64,000 bases of DNA, taken from contig JAEMGR010000003.1 of assembly GCA_016458225.1 (NCBI GenBank), positions 682,001 through 746,000 on the forward strand, in the 5' to 3' direction. Position 1 is the stretch's first letter. Every line of letters begins with the position of its first letter. The DNA comes from Myxococcaceae bacterium JPH2 (GTDB lineage Bacteria > Myxococcota > Myxococcia > Myxococcales > Myxococcaceae). The notes under the pieces are model-generated. The model saw only the letters and a program-made list of their open reading frames with translations. It did not search any database and had not been told where the DNA came from. Positions 34,611 through 44,100 of this stretch are shown here, one piece after another. The position numbers and the translations under genes were made by a program.

Positions 34611-35380
34611 GGGAATCGAGCGCGTCGCTCGGGGAGGCGTTGCCCCTCGCGCCCAGACCCGGACGGGGTCCTCGGGTGCACGACCACGCGGGGATGGTGG
34701 AGGGGCTGCCACCGCCGGGACTGGACGCGGCCACGCTGCGCGGTCTCATCCAAGCCGCGCAGGAGGCCCTGCTCACGGAGTTGGCGCGCGCCATGGGGCC
34801 GCTGCCCCACCCCATCGAGCTGCTGGACCTGGGCTGCGTGCGCGGCGGGAGCCCGGTGTACTGGGCGGCGCGCCACGACGCGCAAGTGACGGCGGTGACG
34901 AGCGTGCCCTCGCACGTGGACATCGTGCGCCGCCGCGCCCAGGCCACGGGATTGGGGACGCGGGTGCGCACGCTGCTGGGCGAGCCTCGGGAGGTGCTCG
35001 GCCGCGCGCGCTTCGACGCGGTGGTGGCCGTGGAGGGAGGTCGCGCCCAGCCACGCGCCGACTGGTTCCGTCAGGCCCGCGCGCTGCTCCACCCGGGCGG
35101 CATCCTGGCCGTGGCGGATTGCTTCCAGGGGCCCCGGACAGGAGGCGTGGACGCGGAGCTGGACGAGGCGCGCGCCGCGGGGCTCGAGGTGGAAGCGCGG
35201 CGGGATGTGTCCTCGCGCGTGGTGGGCTTCTGGACACTCACCTCGGAGCTGCTCGCTCGCGAGACGGCCTCGGCGAGACACGCGCCGCGCGAGGCCCAAC
35301 GCGAGCACCTGTCCTTGCAGCAGGGCTTGCTCGACGGGCGGCTCGAGTACGCGCTGCTCGTCCTGCGACGGCGCGACTGA
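34607..35380 (+). CDS. SAM-dependent methyltransferase, class I
   Basis: A 257-residue Rossmann-fold methyltransferase. Motif I is ELLDLGCVRGGSPVYWAARH (71-90), followed by VTAVTSVPSHVDIVRRRAQA as the second strand-acid region (Ser replaces the usual Asp/Glu), FDAVVAVEGG for motif II, and ARALLHPGGILAVADCF for motif III. The C-terminal helix and strand LQQGLLDGRLEYALLVLRR resembles the end of small-molecule and isoprenoid methyltransferases such as the geranyl-diphosphate C-methyltransferase group. It overlaps the upstream gene by ATGA, so the two are co-translated. Substrate is unknown; a hydrophobic small molecule is suggested by neighbours only. Confidence 0.75.
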   Translation: MRESSASLGEALPLAPRPGRGPRVHDHAGMVEGLPPPGLDAATLRGLIQAAQEALLTELARAMGPLPHPIELLDLGCVRGGSPVYWAARHDAQVTAVTSVPSHVDIVRRRAQATGLGTRVRTLLGEPREVLGRARFDAVVAVEGGRAQPRADWFRQARALLHPGGILAVADCFQGPRTGGVDAELDEARAAGLEVEARRDVSSRVVGFWTLTSELLARETASARHAPREAQREHLSLQQGLLDGRLEYALLVLRRRD

Positions 35381-35524
35381 GCCTGCACCCCTGGGGCGAG
35401 CCGGGGCCCGCCTGTCCGCTTGGACAGACGCCGGCCGGTGCGCGCCCATTCCGTGGGGCGGGATGGCGAGCGATGGCGCCAGCACCAGCCTATGGGCCAG
35501 TCACTCACCCATGGAGGTGTCGCG

Positions 35525-35887
35525 ATGACGGGTTGGTCCAAATGGATGGCGCTGGGCGCGGTGGCGGCGACGATGACCCTCACCGGCTGCAAGAACGACC
35601 GGAACAACAACGGCTCCATCTCCTCGAAGGAGCACAGCGGTGGCGGCGTCGGCTCCACCGGCGCCAGCTACAACGAGGAGGGCACGGGTGGCAGCGGCAA
35701 GAGCGGCACCCACGGCAAGAAGGGCACCATGGCCGCGGACGCGGGCACCATGGGCATGGACGCGGGCTCCGGCGGCTCCGGCATGCTGGACGAGTCGGGC
35801 AGCGGCTCCATGGGCAACGATTCCTCGGGCTCCATGGGCGGCTCCACGGGGAGCAACTCCGGCAGCGGCTCCGACAGCACGCACTAG
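35525..35887 (+). CDS. Small Gly/Ser-rich lipoprotein
   Basis: A 120-residue lipoprotein with signal MTGWSKWMALGAVAATMTLT and the lipidated Cys at position 22 (L-T-G-C). The mature part is low-complexity, rich in Gly, Ser, Asn and Met (GSGSMGNDSSGSMGGSTGS), with no recognisable domain and probably disordered. An AUGGAGGUG-type ribosome-binding site is ideally placed. A strong hairpin follows its stop, so it is likely monocistronic. Similar short disordered lipoproteins are common in myxobacteria; role unknown. Confidence 0.75.
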   Translation: MTGWSKWMALGAVAATMTLTGCKNDRNNNGSISSKEHSGGGVGSTGASYNEEGTGGSGKSGTHGKKGTMAADAGTMGMDAGSGGSGMLDESGSGSMGNDSSGSMGGSTGSNSGSGSDSTH

Positions 35888-35895
35888 CGTCCGCG

Positions 35896-35926
35896 CTCTT
35901 CCAGGGGGGCGCTCCCCCTGGAAGAG
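35896..35926 (+). terminator. 13-bp stem-loop after small lipoprotein gene
   Basis: Perfect repeat CTCTTCCAGGGGG / CCCCCTGGAAGAG with a 5-base loop, starting 9 bases after the lipoprotein stop. No T-run follows. It separates the lipoprotein gene from the VOC gene at 35980. Confidence 0.75.
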
Positions 35927-35979
35927 TGGGCGCGCGGCATCGACTCGAGGTTCCACCGAAGTTCCAGGAAGGGGGGCAC

Positions 35980-36441
35980 ATGGCCAAGGCGATTCCCGAG
36001 GGATTCCACTCCATCACGCCGTACCTGTCGCTGCGCGATGCCTCGAAGGGCATCGAGTTCTACAAGAACGCGCTGGGCGCGAAGGAGCTGTACCGGCTGC
36101 CCACGCCCGACGGGAAGGTGGCGCACGCGGAGCTGCAGGTGGGCGACTCGCGGGTCATGCTCGCCGAGGAGAACCCCACCTGGGGCAACACGAGCGCGAA
36201 GGCCCTGGGCGGCACGCCCGTCATGTTGTGTCTCTACACGGAGAACGTGGACGCGCTCGCGGACCGCTTCGTGAAGGCGGGCGGCAAGGTGGTGCGCCCG
36301 GTGGAGAACATGTTCTACGGCGACCGGTCCGGCACGTTCGAGGACCCCGAGGGCTACCGCTGGACACTGTCCCAGCACGTCGAGGACGTGGCGCCCGAGG
36401 AGATGAAGACGCGCATGGCCAAGATGATGAAGGGCGGGTAG
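35980..36441 (+). CDS. PhnB-like VOC family protein
   Basis: A 153-residue glyoxalase-fold protein of the PhnB type: IPEGFHSITPYLSLRDASKG followed by IEFYKNALGAKELYR is the conserved opening, then AHAELQVGDSRVMLAEEN, CLYTENVDALADRFVKAGGK and FYGDRSGTFEDPEGYRWTLS, the usual ending. PhnB-like proteins lack a defined enzymatic role and often serve as small-molecule-binding or resistance proteins. The ATG has GGAAGGGGGG upstream. It lies between a terminator hairpin and the large regulatory-repeat protein, 60 bases before the latter's start, so they may be co-transcribed. Confidence 0.9.
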   Translation: MAKAIPEGFHSITPYLSLRDASKGIEFYKNALGAKELYRLPTPDGKVAHAELQVGDSRVMLAEENPTWGNTSAKALGGTPVMLCLYTENVDALADRFVKAGGKVVRPVENMFYGDRSGTFEDPEGYRWTLSQHVEDVAPEEMKTRMAKMMKGG

Positions 36442-36501
36442 CGCCTCAGCGCCCCATCTGGCGCGGCTGCTATGGTCCTCCGGACAGCACCGGAGGACGG
36501 C

Positions 36502-39500
36502 ATGCGAAGGTGGACGGTGGCGGTGGTGGTGGCGCTCGTAGGGCTCGTGCTCGCGTTGGGTCTGCTCGTGCATCGAGCACCGCGCAAGACCAAGCCTCAC
36601 GACGACGCGGCGCAATCCCAGACATCGGCGCCGCGCACGGCACCGACAGTCCTCGTCCCCACAGACACGCGCCCGAGCCAGGGCACCGCGCACATCCGCG
36701 GCATCGTGTTCGACGAGCGAGGTCCCGTGGCCGGCGCGCGAGTCCTCGCCACCCGCGCTGAACCGGGCGAGACGCTGTCCGAGCGCACGTGCGAGCCACC
36801 TCCGGATCCGGAGCAAGACGCGGAGCAAGTCTTCGAGAAGACGCCGGTGCCCTGCAGCCAGACGTCTCACCGCGCATTCATCGACCTGGTGCGCCTGCGC
36901 GAGGGCGAAGCACCCGTGTACGCGGAGACGGTCTCCGCCCCAGGCGGCACGTTCACGCTCGAAGGGCTCCCGGATGGCATCTTCACGCTCTGGGCCGAGA
37001 GCGCGCGCGGCGCCACGGTGCGCTTCGGAGTCTTCACGGGCACGGAGGGATTGGAGTTGCACCTCGGTGGCGCGAGCAACGTGGCGGGGGTCGTGTGGGA
37101 AGAGGACTCCTTCACCCCCATTCCCCATGCCCGGGTGACCGCCGTCTCTGACAAAGACACACGCTTCTTCGACGCGGTCGCGGACAAGGAAGGGCGGTTC
37201 CAGCTCGGCCCTCTGCCTGACGAGGTGAACATCCTGGTGGTCGTCCACGCCGACGGGTGGAACCCAGCGATCGTCCCACTCCCCATCATCGAGAACTCGC
37301 TCTACCCCGTGCGCCTCTCCCGCCCCCGCGTGCTTCACGGTCGCGTGGAGGAGCGCGGAGTGCCCGTCGCCGGGGCCAAGGTCCACCTCGAACTCCAAGG
37401 CGACGGCATGGGCGCCGAAACAATGAACACCACCTCGGACGAGCAAGGACGCTTCGTATTCGAGTCGCTGCCCATCGATGCCTACGAGGTCACCGCGAGG
37501 CATGCGAAGAGCAGGGGCCGCGCGCTCGGCAGTCTGTCGGAGCCTCAACCCGCCGAGGTGGTGATCTCGCTGGTCGATATGCTCTTCGCGGAGGGCTCGG
37601 TGCGCGACGACACCGGGAAGCCCGTGACGGGCGCGACCGTGGCCCTGACCCTGGAGAACGGTCCCTATCTTCGAGTCGAGCGGCAGGTCCACGAAGACGG
37701 ACACTTCCGCGTCGGCCCCCTGGAACCCGGGACGTACACCGTCAGGGCCAGCGCGCCGGGATATCTCTCGTATCACGACGGGACGTTGAGTCTCGCCGCG
37801 GACACGAAGCCGCTCGAACTCGTCCTCCAGCGAGCGAGCCTCATCGAAGGACAGGTGCTCGATGGCGCGAAGCAGCCGGTCGCATCCGTCACCATCGAGG
37901 CGTGCCTGATGGGTCCCCGGACGCTCTCCGCGATCGACACGCTGACGTGCGAGCGGGGCATGTCCGATTCGGACGGACACTTCGAGGTGGAGATCTCCAA
38001 GCCCGGCGAATACCGCGTCGAGGCCCAAAGCGAGCAGCACCTAAGCGTCCCCGTGACGGTGCGAGGCCCGGCCCAAGGTGTGCTCGTCACGGTGAGGCGC
38101 GGGGCTCGCATCTCCGGTGACGTCCTCGACGCGAAGGACCAGCCGCAGGAGAGCGCGTCCATCTCCCTTTGGGAGAACAGCCCCTCGGACGAACCCGTGC
38201 CGTTCCCGGTGCGGACGGTGACCGCGGACGCGCAGGGCCACTTCACGCTCCAGGGCCTGCCGGCGGGCCATTACGTCGTGGAGGCCACGCAGACCGAGGG
38301 TGGCGTGGAGCGCACCGCGACCCAGAACCTCGACCTGAGCGACGACGCCGAGGCACAGGTGACCGTGCGGTTCGAAGCGGGATGGTCGCTCGCCGGCGTC
38401 GTGGTGGATGGCGCCGGACACCCCATTCCGGATGCCCGACTTCGCGCCACCGTGGCGCAGAACGTCCTCCCCTCCTGGAAGCAAGGCATCGTGTCGACCG
38501 GCTACCGGGGTGTCGCCATGCCGCTGGGTGCGCGCACGGGGCCCGATGGTCGCTTCGTCCTGCGCCAACTCATGGCGGACGCGTACGACCTGGAGGTCTT
38601 GAAGAGTGACTTCGTCTGTCGAGACGCCAATCCCTGCCAGCGCGTGGAGCGCGGTCAGCCTGAGGCTCGCGTCGTCATGGAGCGCGTGGCTCAGGTGCGA
38701 GGACGCGTCGAGGGGCCCGACGGCGCGCCCCTCACCCAATTCTGGGTGAACACACAATCCTTCGCGAACAAGACGGGCACCTTCTCGCTCCCCATCAACG
38801 AGACCGGGACCGTGCCCTTCACCATCACCGTGCCCAAGCTCGCGCCCTTGTTCCGCTCGGTGGAGGTGCGCCGCGGCGAGGACGTGGACCTGGGCACCTT
38901 GCGCATGGAGCACGGCCGGACGTTGAGCGGACGCGTGGTGGATGCGGAGACCTCTCAGCCGCTGGAGGTCGGCTTGCTGATCTCGGCGCTGAGCAGCGAC
39001 CCCGACTACCCGCAACAGCACCGGCTCCATCACTCCTCCGCGGATGGGACCTTCCGGCTCGAACACATCTCCACCAGTCCCTTCGCCCTGAAGATTGACG
39101 AGCACCGCGCGGGGTATCTGCCCAAGGAACTGGTCATCACTTCCGACATCGAGCAACTCACGGTGAGGATGGAGCGAGGAGCGCGCCTCGAGGTCGACGT
39201 GCGCGACGCACACGGACAGCCTCTGCCAGCCACAGTCGAGCTCAACGGCGGCGACCTGGGCGACCGACGCATCGGGCCCGAGGATCCGAAAGTGGTCACG
39301 GGACTTCCTCCCGGAGCCTACGTGGTGCGCGCGGACGCCGAGTCCCACGCGCACATTCCCAGTCAAACGGTGACGGTGCCCGCGACCGGCAAGGTCTCCA
39401 TCACCCTGACCGAGCAGGTGAGGGAGGGCGGAGCCACGTTGAAGGTTCACGTGATGGACCGCAACGTGGAGCAACTGTTGTGGGTCCCCGGCATCGTGCC

Positions 39501-39738
39501 GTTTCCGCTCACCATGCCTGTCATCGACCAGGTGTTCGACCAAGGCACGCGTCCCGACGCCTGGGAGCCCATGGACATCGCCGTGTTCCATCACCTCCCG
39601 CCTGGCCCCTCCACGCTCGTCTTCACCTATTCCTGGGGAGACACCTCCCTCTTCGCCAAGGAGGACATCAACCTCCCCGCGGAGGGCACCGTCACCCGCG
39701 AGGTGCGCCCCAAGTGGACGGAAGTGCAGAATCCCTAG
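36502..39738 (+). CDS. Large carboxypeptidase-regulatory-like repeat protein, membrane-anchored
   Basis: A 1078-residue protein starting MRRWTVAVVVALVGLVLALG, a signal anchor or uncleaved signal with no lipobox. The rest consists of about nine carboxypeptidase-regulatory-like/transthyretin-type Ig domains, each with a recognisable V-x-G-A-x-V ... D-x-x-G-x-F-x-x-x-x-L-P-x-G-x-Y (for example GPVAGARVLATRAEP, DEQGRFVFESLPIDAYEVTA, DGHFRVGPLEPGTYTVRASA, DAQGHFTLQGLPAGHYVVEA, DGRFVLRQLMADAYDLEV). No catalytic domain is attached. Such proteins are periplasmic or surface scaffolds in myxobacteria. The start was set by GGAGG before the ATG. Confidence 0.85.
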   Translation: MRRWTVAVVVALVGLVLALGLLVHRAPRKTKPHDDAAQSQTSAPRTAPTVLVPTDTRPSQGTAHIRGIVFDERGPVAGARVLATRAEPGETLSERTCEPPPDPEQDAEQVFEKTPVPCSQTSHRAFIDLVRLREGEAPVYAETVSAPGGTFTLEGLPDGIFTLWAESARGATVRFGVFTGTEGLELHLGGASNVAGVVWEEDSFTPIPHARVTAVSDKDTRFFDAVADKEGRFQLGPLPDEVNILVVVHADGWNPAIVPLPIIENSLYPVRLSRPRVLHGRVEERGVPVAGAKVHLELQGDGMGAETMNTTSDEQGRFVFESLPIDAYEVTARHAKSRGRALGSLSEPQPAEVVISLVDMLFAEGSVRDDTGKPVTGATVALTLENGPYLRVERQVHEDGHFRVGPLEPGTYTVRASAPGYLSYHDGTLSLAADTKPLELVLQRASLIEGQVLDGAKQPVASVTIEACLMGPRTLSAIDTLTCERGMSDSDGHFEVEISKPGEYRVEAQSEQHLSVPVTVRGPAQGVLVTVRRGARISGDVLDAKDQPQESASISLWENSPSDEPVPFPVRTVTADAQGHFTLQGLPAGHYVVEATQTEGGVERTATQNLDLSDDAEAQVTVRFEAGWSLAGVVVDGAGHPIPDARLRATVAQNVLPSWKQGIVSTGYRGVAMPLGARTGPDGRFVLRQLMADAYDLEVLKSDFVCRDANPCQRVERGQPEARVVMERVAQVRGRVEGPDGAPLTQFWVNTQSFANKTGTFSLPINETGTVPFTITVPKLAPLFRSVEVRRGEDVDLGTLRMEHGRTLSGRVVDAETSQPLEVGLLISALSSDPDYPQQHRLHHSSADGTFRLEHISTSPFALKIDEHRAGYLPKELVITSDIEQLTVRMERGARLEVDVRDAHGQPLPATVELNGGDLGDRRIGPEDPKVVTGLPPGAYVVRADAESHAHIPSQTVTVPATGKVSITLTEQVREGGATLKVHVMDRNVEQLLWVPGIVPFPLTMPVIDQVFDQGTRPDAWEPMDIAVFHHLPPGPSTLVFTYSWGDTSLFAKEDINLPAEGTVTREVRPKWTEVQNP

Positions 39739-39755
39739 GACCTGAGGCGCAGTCC

Positions 39756-39786
39756 GACTCGCCAGGTTCGCGCCATCTGGCGGGTC
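39756..39786 (+). terminator. Stem-loop after regulatory-repeat protein gene
   Basis: GACTCGCCAG pairs with CTGGCGGGTC (one T-G pair) around an 11-base loop, 18 bases after the stop. It is less perfect than other hairpins in the window, but suitably placed before the nuclease operon. Confidence 0.5.
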
Positions 39787-39889
39787 CTCGACGCCTGTGA
39801 CCCGCACACTTCCACGGGTTGTCCACCAGCCATCGCACGACGCGGCGGAAAGTCGGGGCCGCGTCGAGTCTCGGTTACGGTGCGAGCCG

Positions 39890-41140
39890 ATGCGTTTCTC
39901 CTTCGTCCACGCCGCCGACCTGCACCTGGATACGCCGTTTCGCGGAGTGGCGTCGCAGGCGCCCCTGCTCAACCGCTTCCAGTCCGCCACCTTCCAGGCC
40001 CTCACCCGCATCGTCGACTTGTGTCTCCGCGAGCGCGTCGCCTTCCTGCTCCTCGCGGGCGACCTCTTCGACGTGCGCGACCGCTCCGTGCGCGCTCGCC
40101 TCGCGCTGCGACGCGAGCTGACTCGCCTGGACACCGCGGGCATCCAGACCTTCATCGTCCACGGGAATCATGATCCGCTCAGCGGCGACACCGGCACGCT
40201 GGGACTCCCCGCCTCCGTGAAGGTCTTCGGCCCCGAGTGGGAGGACGTGGAGGTCCGCCGCGAAGGCCGCCGCCTGTGCCGCGTGCAGGGCGTGTCCTAT
40301 CCAGACGTCGAGGTGCGCGAGAACCTCTCCGCGCGCTTCCGTCGCACCGGCCCCGACTTCTCCGTGGGCCTGCTGCACACCAACCTGGGCGGCGCGGAGG
40401 GCCACGCCAACTACGCACCGTGCACGAGCGCGGAGCTGGCCGCGCGCGGACTCGACTACTGGGCCCTGGGCCACGTGCACACGCGCGCCGAGCACCTGCT
40501 CGCCGGTGGAGGCGTGGCCGTCTACCCAGGCAACCCGCAGGGCCGACACGTTCACGAGACCGGCGAGCGCGGCTGCGTGCTCGTCGAGGTCGAGGACGGC
40601 GCCACCCGCCGCAGCTTCGTGCCCGTGGACCGCGTGCGCTGGCACCGGCTGGAGCTGCCCCTCACGGGCGTGAAGTCGCTCGACGCGCTGCAGGCCCTGG
40701 CTCGCGAGCTGGTGGACTCACGCTGCGCCAACGAGCTGGATGGCCACGCGGTGCGACTCACCCTCGTGGGACGCGGCCCGCTGCATCGCGAGCTGGCGCG
40801 CCCAGGTGCACTCGCGCAGCTCGAAGTGGACCTGCGCGAGCAGTTCGCCCACGGCCACCCGCCCGTGCTGCTGGAGTCGCTGCGCGATGGCACGCGCCCG
40901 GAGCTGGACCTGGACGCGGTGCGCGCCGCGGGCGGCTTCATGGGCACGCTGCTCACCGAGGCCGAGGCCCTGGCGCACGACGAGAACGCGCTGACGGCGC
41001 TGTGGCATGACGAGGAGCTGGCCAGCCTGGGGCAGCGGCTCAAGCGGCTGGGCGTGGACACGCTCGAGGCACCGCGCCCGGAGCTGCTCGCGCGCGCGGG
41101 CCAGCACGTGGTGGAGCACCTTCACGAGGAGACGCCGTGA
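39890..41140 (+). CDS. YhaO/SbcD-like DNA repair exonuclease (metallophosphoesterase)
   Basis: A 416-residue calcineurin-like nuclease. The phosphoesterase motifs are in order: FVHAADLHLDTPF (D-x-H), LLLAGDLFDVRDR (GD-x-x-D), FIVHGNHDPLSG (GNH-D), VGLLHTNLGG and YWALGHVHTRAE (G-H-x-H), supplying the two-metal site of SbcD/Mre11 proteins. The C-terminal third has the capping and partner-binding region. Its TGA overlaps the GTG start of the adjacent ATPase gene, the usual nuclease-ATPase coupling. The complex is expected to process DNA ends or hairpins in repair. An earlier in-frame start at 39797 is unlikely. Confidence 0.92.
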   Translation: MRFSFVHAADLHLDTPFRGVASQAPLLNRFQSATFQALTRIVDLCLRERVAFLLLAGDLFDVRDRSVRARLALRRELTRLDTAGIQTFIVHGNHDPLSGDTGTLGLPASVKVFGPEWEDVEVRREGRRLCRVQGVSYPDVEVRENLSARFRRTGPDFSVGLLHTNLGGAEGHANYAPCTSAELAARGLDYWALGHVHTRAEHLLAGGGVAVYPGNPQGRHVHETGERGCVLVEVEDGATRRSFVPVDRVRWHRLELPLTGVKSLDALQALARELVDSRCANELDGHAVRLTLVGRGPLHRELARPGALAQLEVDLREQFAHGHPPVLLESLRDGTRPELDLDAVRAAGGFMGTLLTEAEALAHDENALTALWHDEELASLGQRLKRLGVDTLEAPRPELLARAGQHVVEHLHEETP

Positions 41141-44100
41141 AGCCCGGGCTGCGCATCGACGGCTTCCAAGTGCAGGGCTTCGGCCACTTCGCGGGCTTCT
41201 CCAGCGCGCTGCGGCCGGGGCTCAACCTCCTCTACGGTCCAAACGAAGCGGGCAAGAGCACCCTGTTGGCCTTCCTGCGCGGCGTGCTGTTCGGCTTCGA
41301 GAAGCGCGGCCAGGCGGAGCGCTACGAGCCCGAGTCCGGAGCCTTCGGCGGAGAGCTGCGCCTGGAGACAGGCGCGGGGCCGCTGGTGGTGCGCCGCCTC
41401 GCGGGCCGCCGCTCCGAGGGCGAGCTGACGGTGCACGGCCCGGACGGGGACGCGTTGCCTGAGTCCTTCCTGCGCGACGCGCTCACGCATGTCCCGCGCG
41501 AACTCTTCTTCGAGGTCTTCGCCTTCCGCCTGGATGAGCTGTCGTCCTTCCAGAACCTCGCCGAGCAGCGCGGTGTCTCCGAGGCCCTCTTCGCCGCGGG
41601 CATGCGCGGCGCGCGCCGACTACCGGACGCGGTGGAGCGGCTGCGCAAGGACGTGGACGCGCTCTACGCGCCGCGAGGGCAGAAGCCCGAACTCAACCGC
41701 GTGATGCGCGAGCTGGAAGAGGTGCAGCGCCAGCTCCGCGAGGTGGGCGACCGGCCCGCGCGCTACTTCGAACAGCGCGAAGCCCTGGGTGCCCGAAGCG
41801 CGGAGCAACAAGCACTGGAGGCCGAGCTGCGCGCCACCGCGCGCGAGGTGGACCGGCTGTCCCGGCTCGACTCGGCGCTGGGGGACCTGACAGAGCTGGC
41901 TCGGCACCACGCCGAGCGCGAAGCACTCCCGCCGCTGGAGGGCTTCCCCACCGCGGGCGCGGCCCGTCTGGACGACATCCTCCAGCGCCGCAAGGCGTAC
42001 CGAGCCCAACAGGCCCAGCTCGCCGAGCGGCTCTCCTTCTGCAGCGGTGAGCTGGCCAGGCTCGCCGCGCCGTGGCCCGTGCGCGAACGCGCGGACTTGC
42101 TGCGCGCCGCGCTCGCCGCCTTCTCCGAGCGCTCCGAGCTGATGCGCGGACTGCCCGCCCGCCGCGCCGCGCTCGCCGCCAAGCGTCGGCAGGTGGAGCA
42201 GGGCCTGGGCGAGTTGGGGCTCTCGGTGGACGCCGTCGGGCTCCTCGCGCTGGACCTGAGCGCCAGCGCGCGCGGCGAACTGGAGCGTGTGGCCGGCCGC
42301 CTGGAAGCCGCGGACACCCGCTGCCGTGAAGCCGAGTCCGCCCGAGCCAGCGCGAGAGAAAGTCGCGAGCGCCTGGAGGACACCGCCGTCCGAGCGGAGA
42401 CCGAGCACGCCGTGCTGCCCGACGCGCGCCCCGCCCAGGTCCGTCAGCGGCAAGCCGCGGCGGCCCGCTTCCGCACCGCCCGAAGCGACCTGGAGCGGCT
42501 GGGCGAACAGCGGTTGGAGCTGCGCCGCCAGATCGACAGCGTGCGCGTGCAAGGCGAGCCCGCGCCGTCACAGTCGCCGCTGCCCGCGTGGCTGGTGGGC
42601 GTGGGCATCGCGCTGGCCCTGTTGCTCGCGGCCGTTGCGGGGCTCGTGTCCGGGTGGCTCATGGCGGTGCTGTGCGGTGGCGTCGCGCTCGCGCTGGTGG
42701 GGCTGCTGGCCTATGCGCGCCAACGGGTGGAGGCGACCCAGCATGCCCACCGCGAGGCCCACGCGGCTCGTCAGCGCTGGAGACAACAAGAGGAAGAGCG
42801 ACTGCGCGCGACGCTGGCGACCCTGGCGACGCGGGAGGAACTCATCCTCCGCGAGCTGCTCGGTGCCTCCTCCGACCTGGGTCTGGCGCCGGGCGCATCC
42901 CTGGCGGACCTGGCCGCGCGAGACACCGCGCTGCTGGAGGAGCTGCACCAGGCCGAGCGGCGGGAAGCACTCCAGCGCGAGCGCGACGCCCTGCGCACCC
43001 AGCGGGACGCGGCCCTGCGCGATGAGCAGCGCGCGGAAGAGTCCTTCCAGCTCGCCGGGGCGCGGAGTCAGGCGCTGCGCGCGGAGCTGGGCGCCTTCCT
43101 CGAGGCCCGACGCTTCCCCGCCACCGCCACCGCCTCGACGGCCCGCGCGCTGTGGAGCGACGCCGCCGCGCTCCGGCAGCGGCTCCAGGATGTGATGGCG
43201 GATGAGGCCGCGCTCGCCGAGGACGAGGCCACCTGCCACGAAGCCGCCGCGCGCCTCCAGGCCGAGGCCGCTCGCGCGGGCCTGCCACCGGGCGCCGTGG
43301 AGGCCGTGGCCGCGCGAATCGCCGCCGCGCTCGACGAGGTGCGCACCCAGACCGCCGAGCAGCGCCAGCGCGAGTCCTCGTACCACGACCTCCTGGCGGA
43401 CAAGGCCCTGCTGGACCAGCACGTCCGCGATGAGGACGGCGCCCTGGAGCTGCTCCTCGCGAAGGGTGGCTGCGCGGACGAGGAGTCCTTCCGCCGCCGC
43501 GCCGGACAGGCCCTGCGCTACGCGGAGCTGACCGCCCGGGTGCGCGAGCTGTCCCAGCGCATCGAGGCGCTCACCGGCCTGGACGACGGCGCGGCCCGCG
43601 AGGCCGCGCGAGAGGCGGGCGGCGAGGCCGGCCTGAAGGAGGCCCTGGACTTCCTGCGCGAGCGCCACCGCGTGGGCAGCGAGCGGCTCAAGGCCGTCCT
43701 CACCGAGCAGGGCGCGCTGAACAACCAGCTCCAGCAATGGGAGAACGACGAGCAGCTCGCCACGCTGCGCATCCAGGAGGAGTCCCTGCGCGCCCGCGCC
43801 TCGGAGCTGGCCACGCGCTACGCGGCGGACCGGCTGGCGCTGGCCCTGCTCGGCCGAGCCCGTCGCCGCTTCGAGGAGGAGCAGCAGCCGCGCGTCATCC
43901 AGCTCGCCAGTGAGCTGTTCTCCGAGCTGACCCAGGGACGCTACCGCCGCGTCTTCATGCCCGCGGGCGGAGAGCGGGAGCTGCGCGTGGGCGATGGACA
44001 GCGGGACTGGACCGCCGAGCAGCTCTCCCGCGGCACCCGGGAGCAGCTCTTCCTGGCCTTCCGCCTGGCCGCCATCCGTGACTTCGGTGAGAAGAACGGG

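Noticed and set aside
30448-34971. A 1507-codon minus-strand open frame
   Set aside because: Only its last 212 codons (the TetR gene) have real protein character; the rest is an Arg/Pro-rich shadow of the hydroxylase and the three-gene cluster on the other strand.
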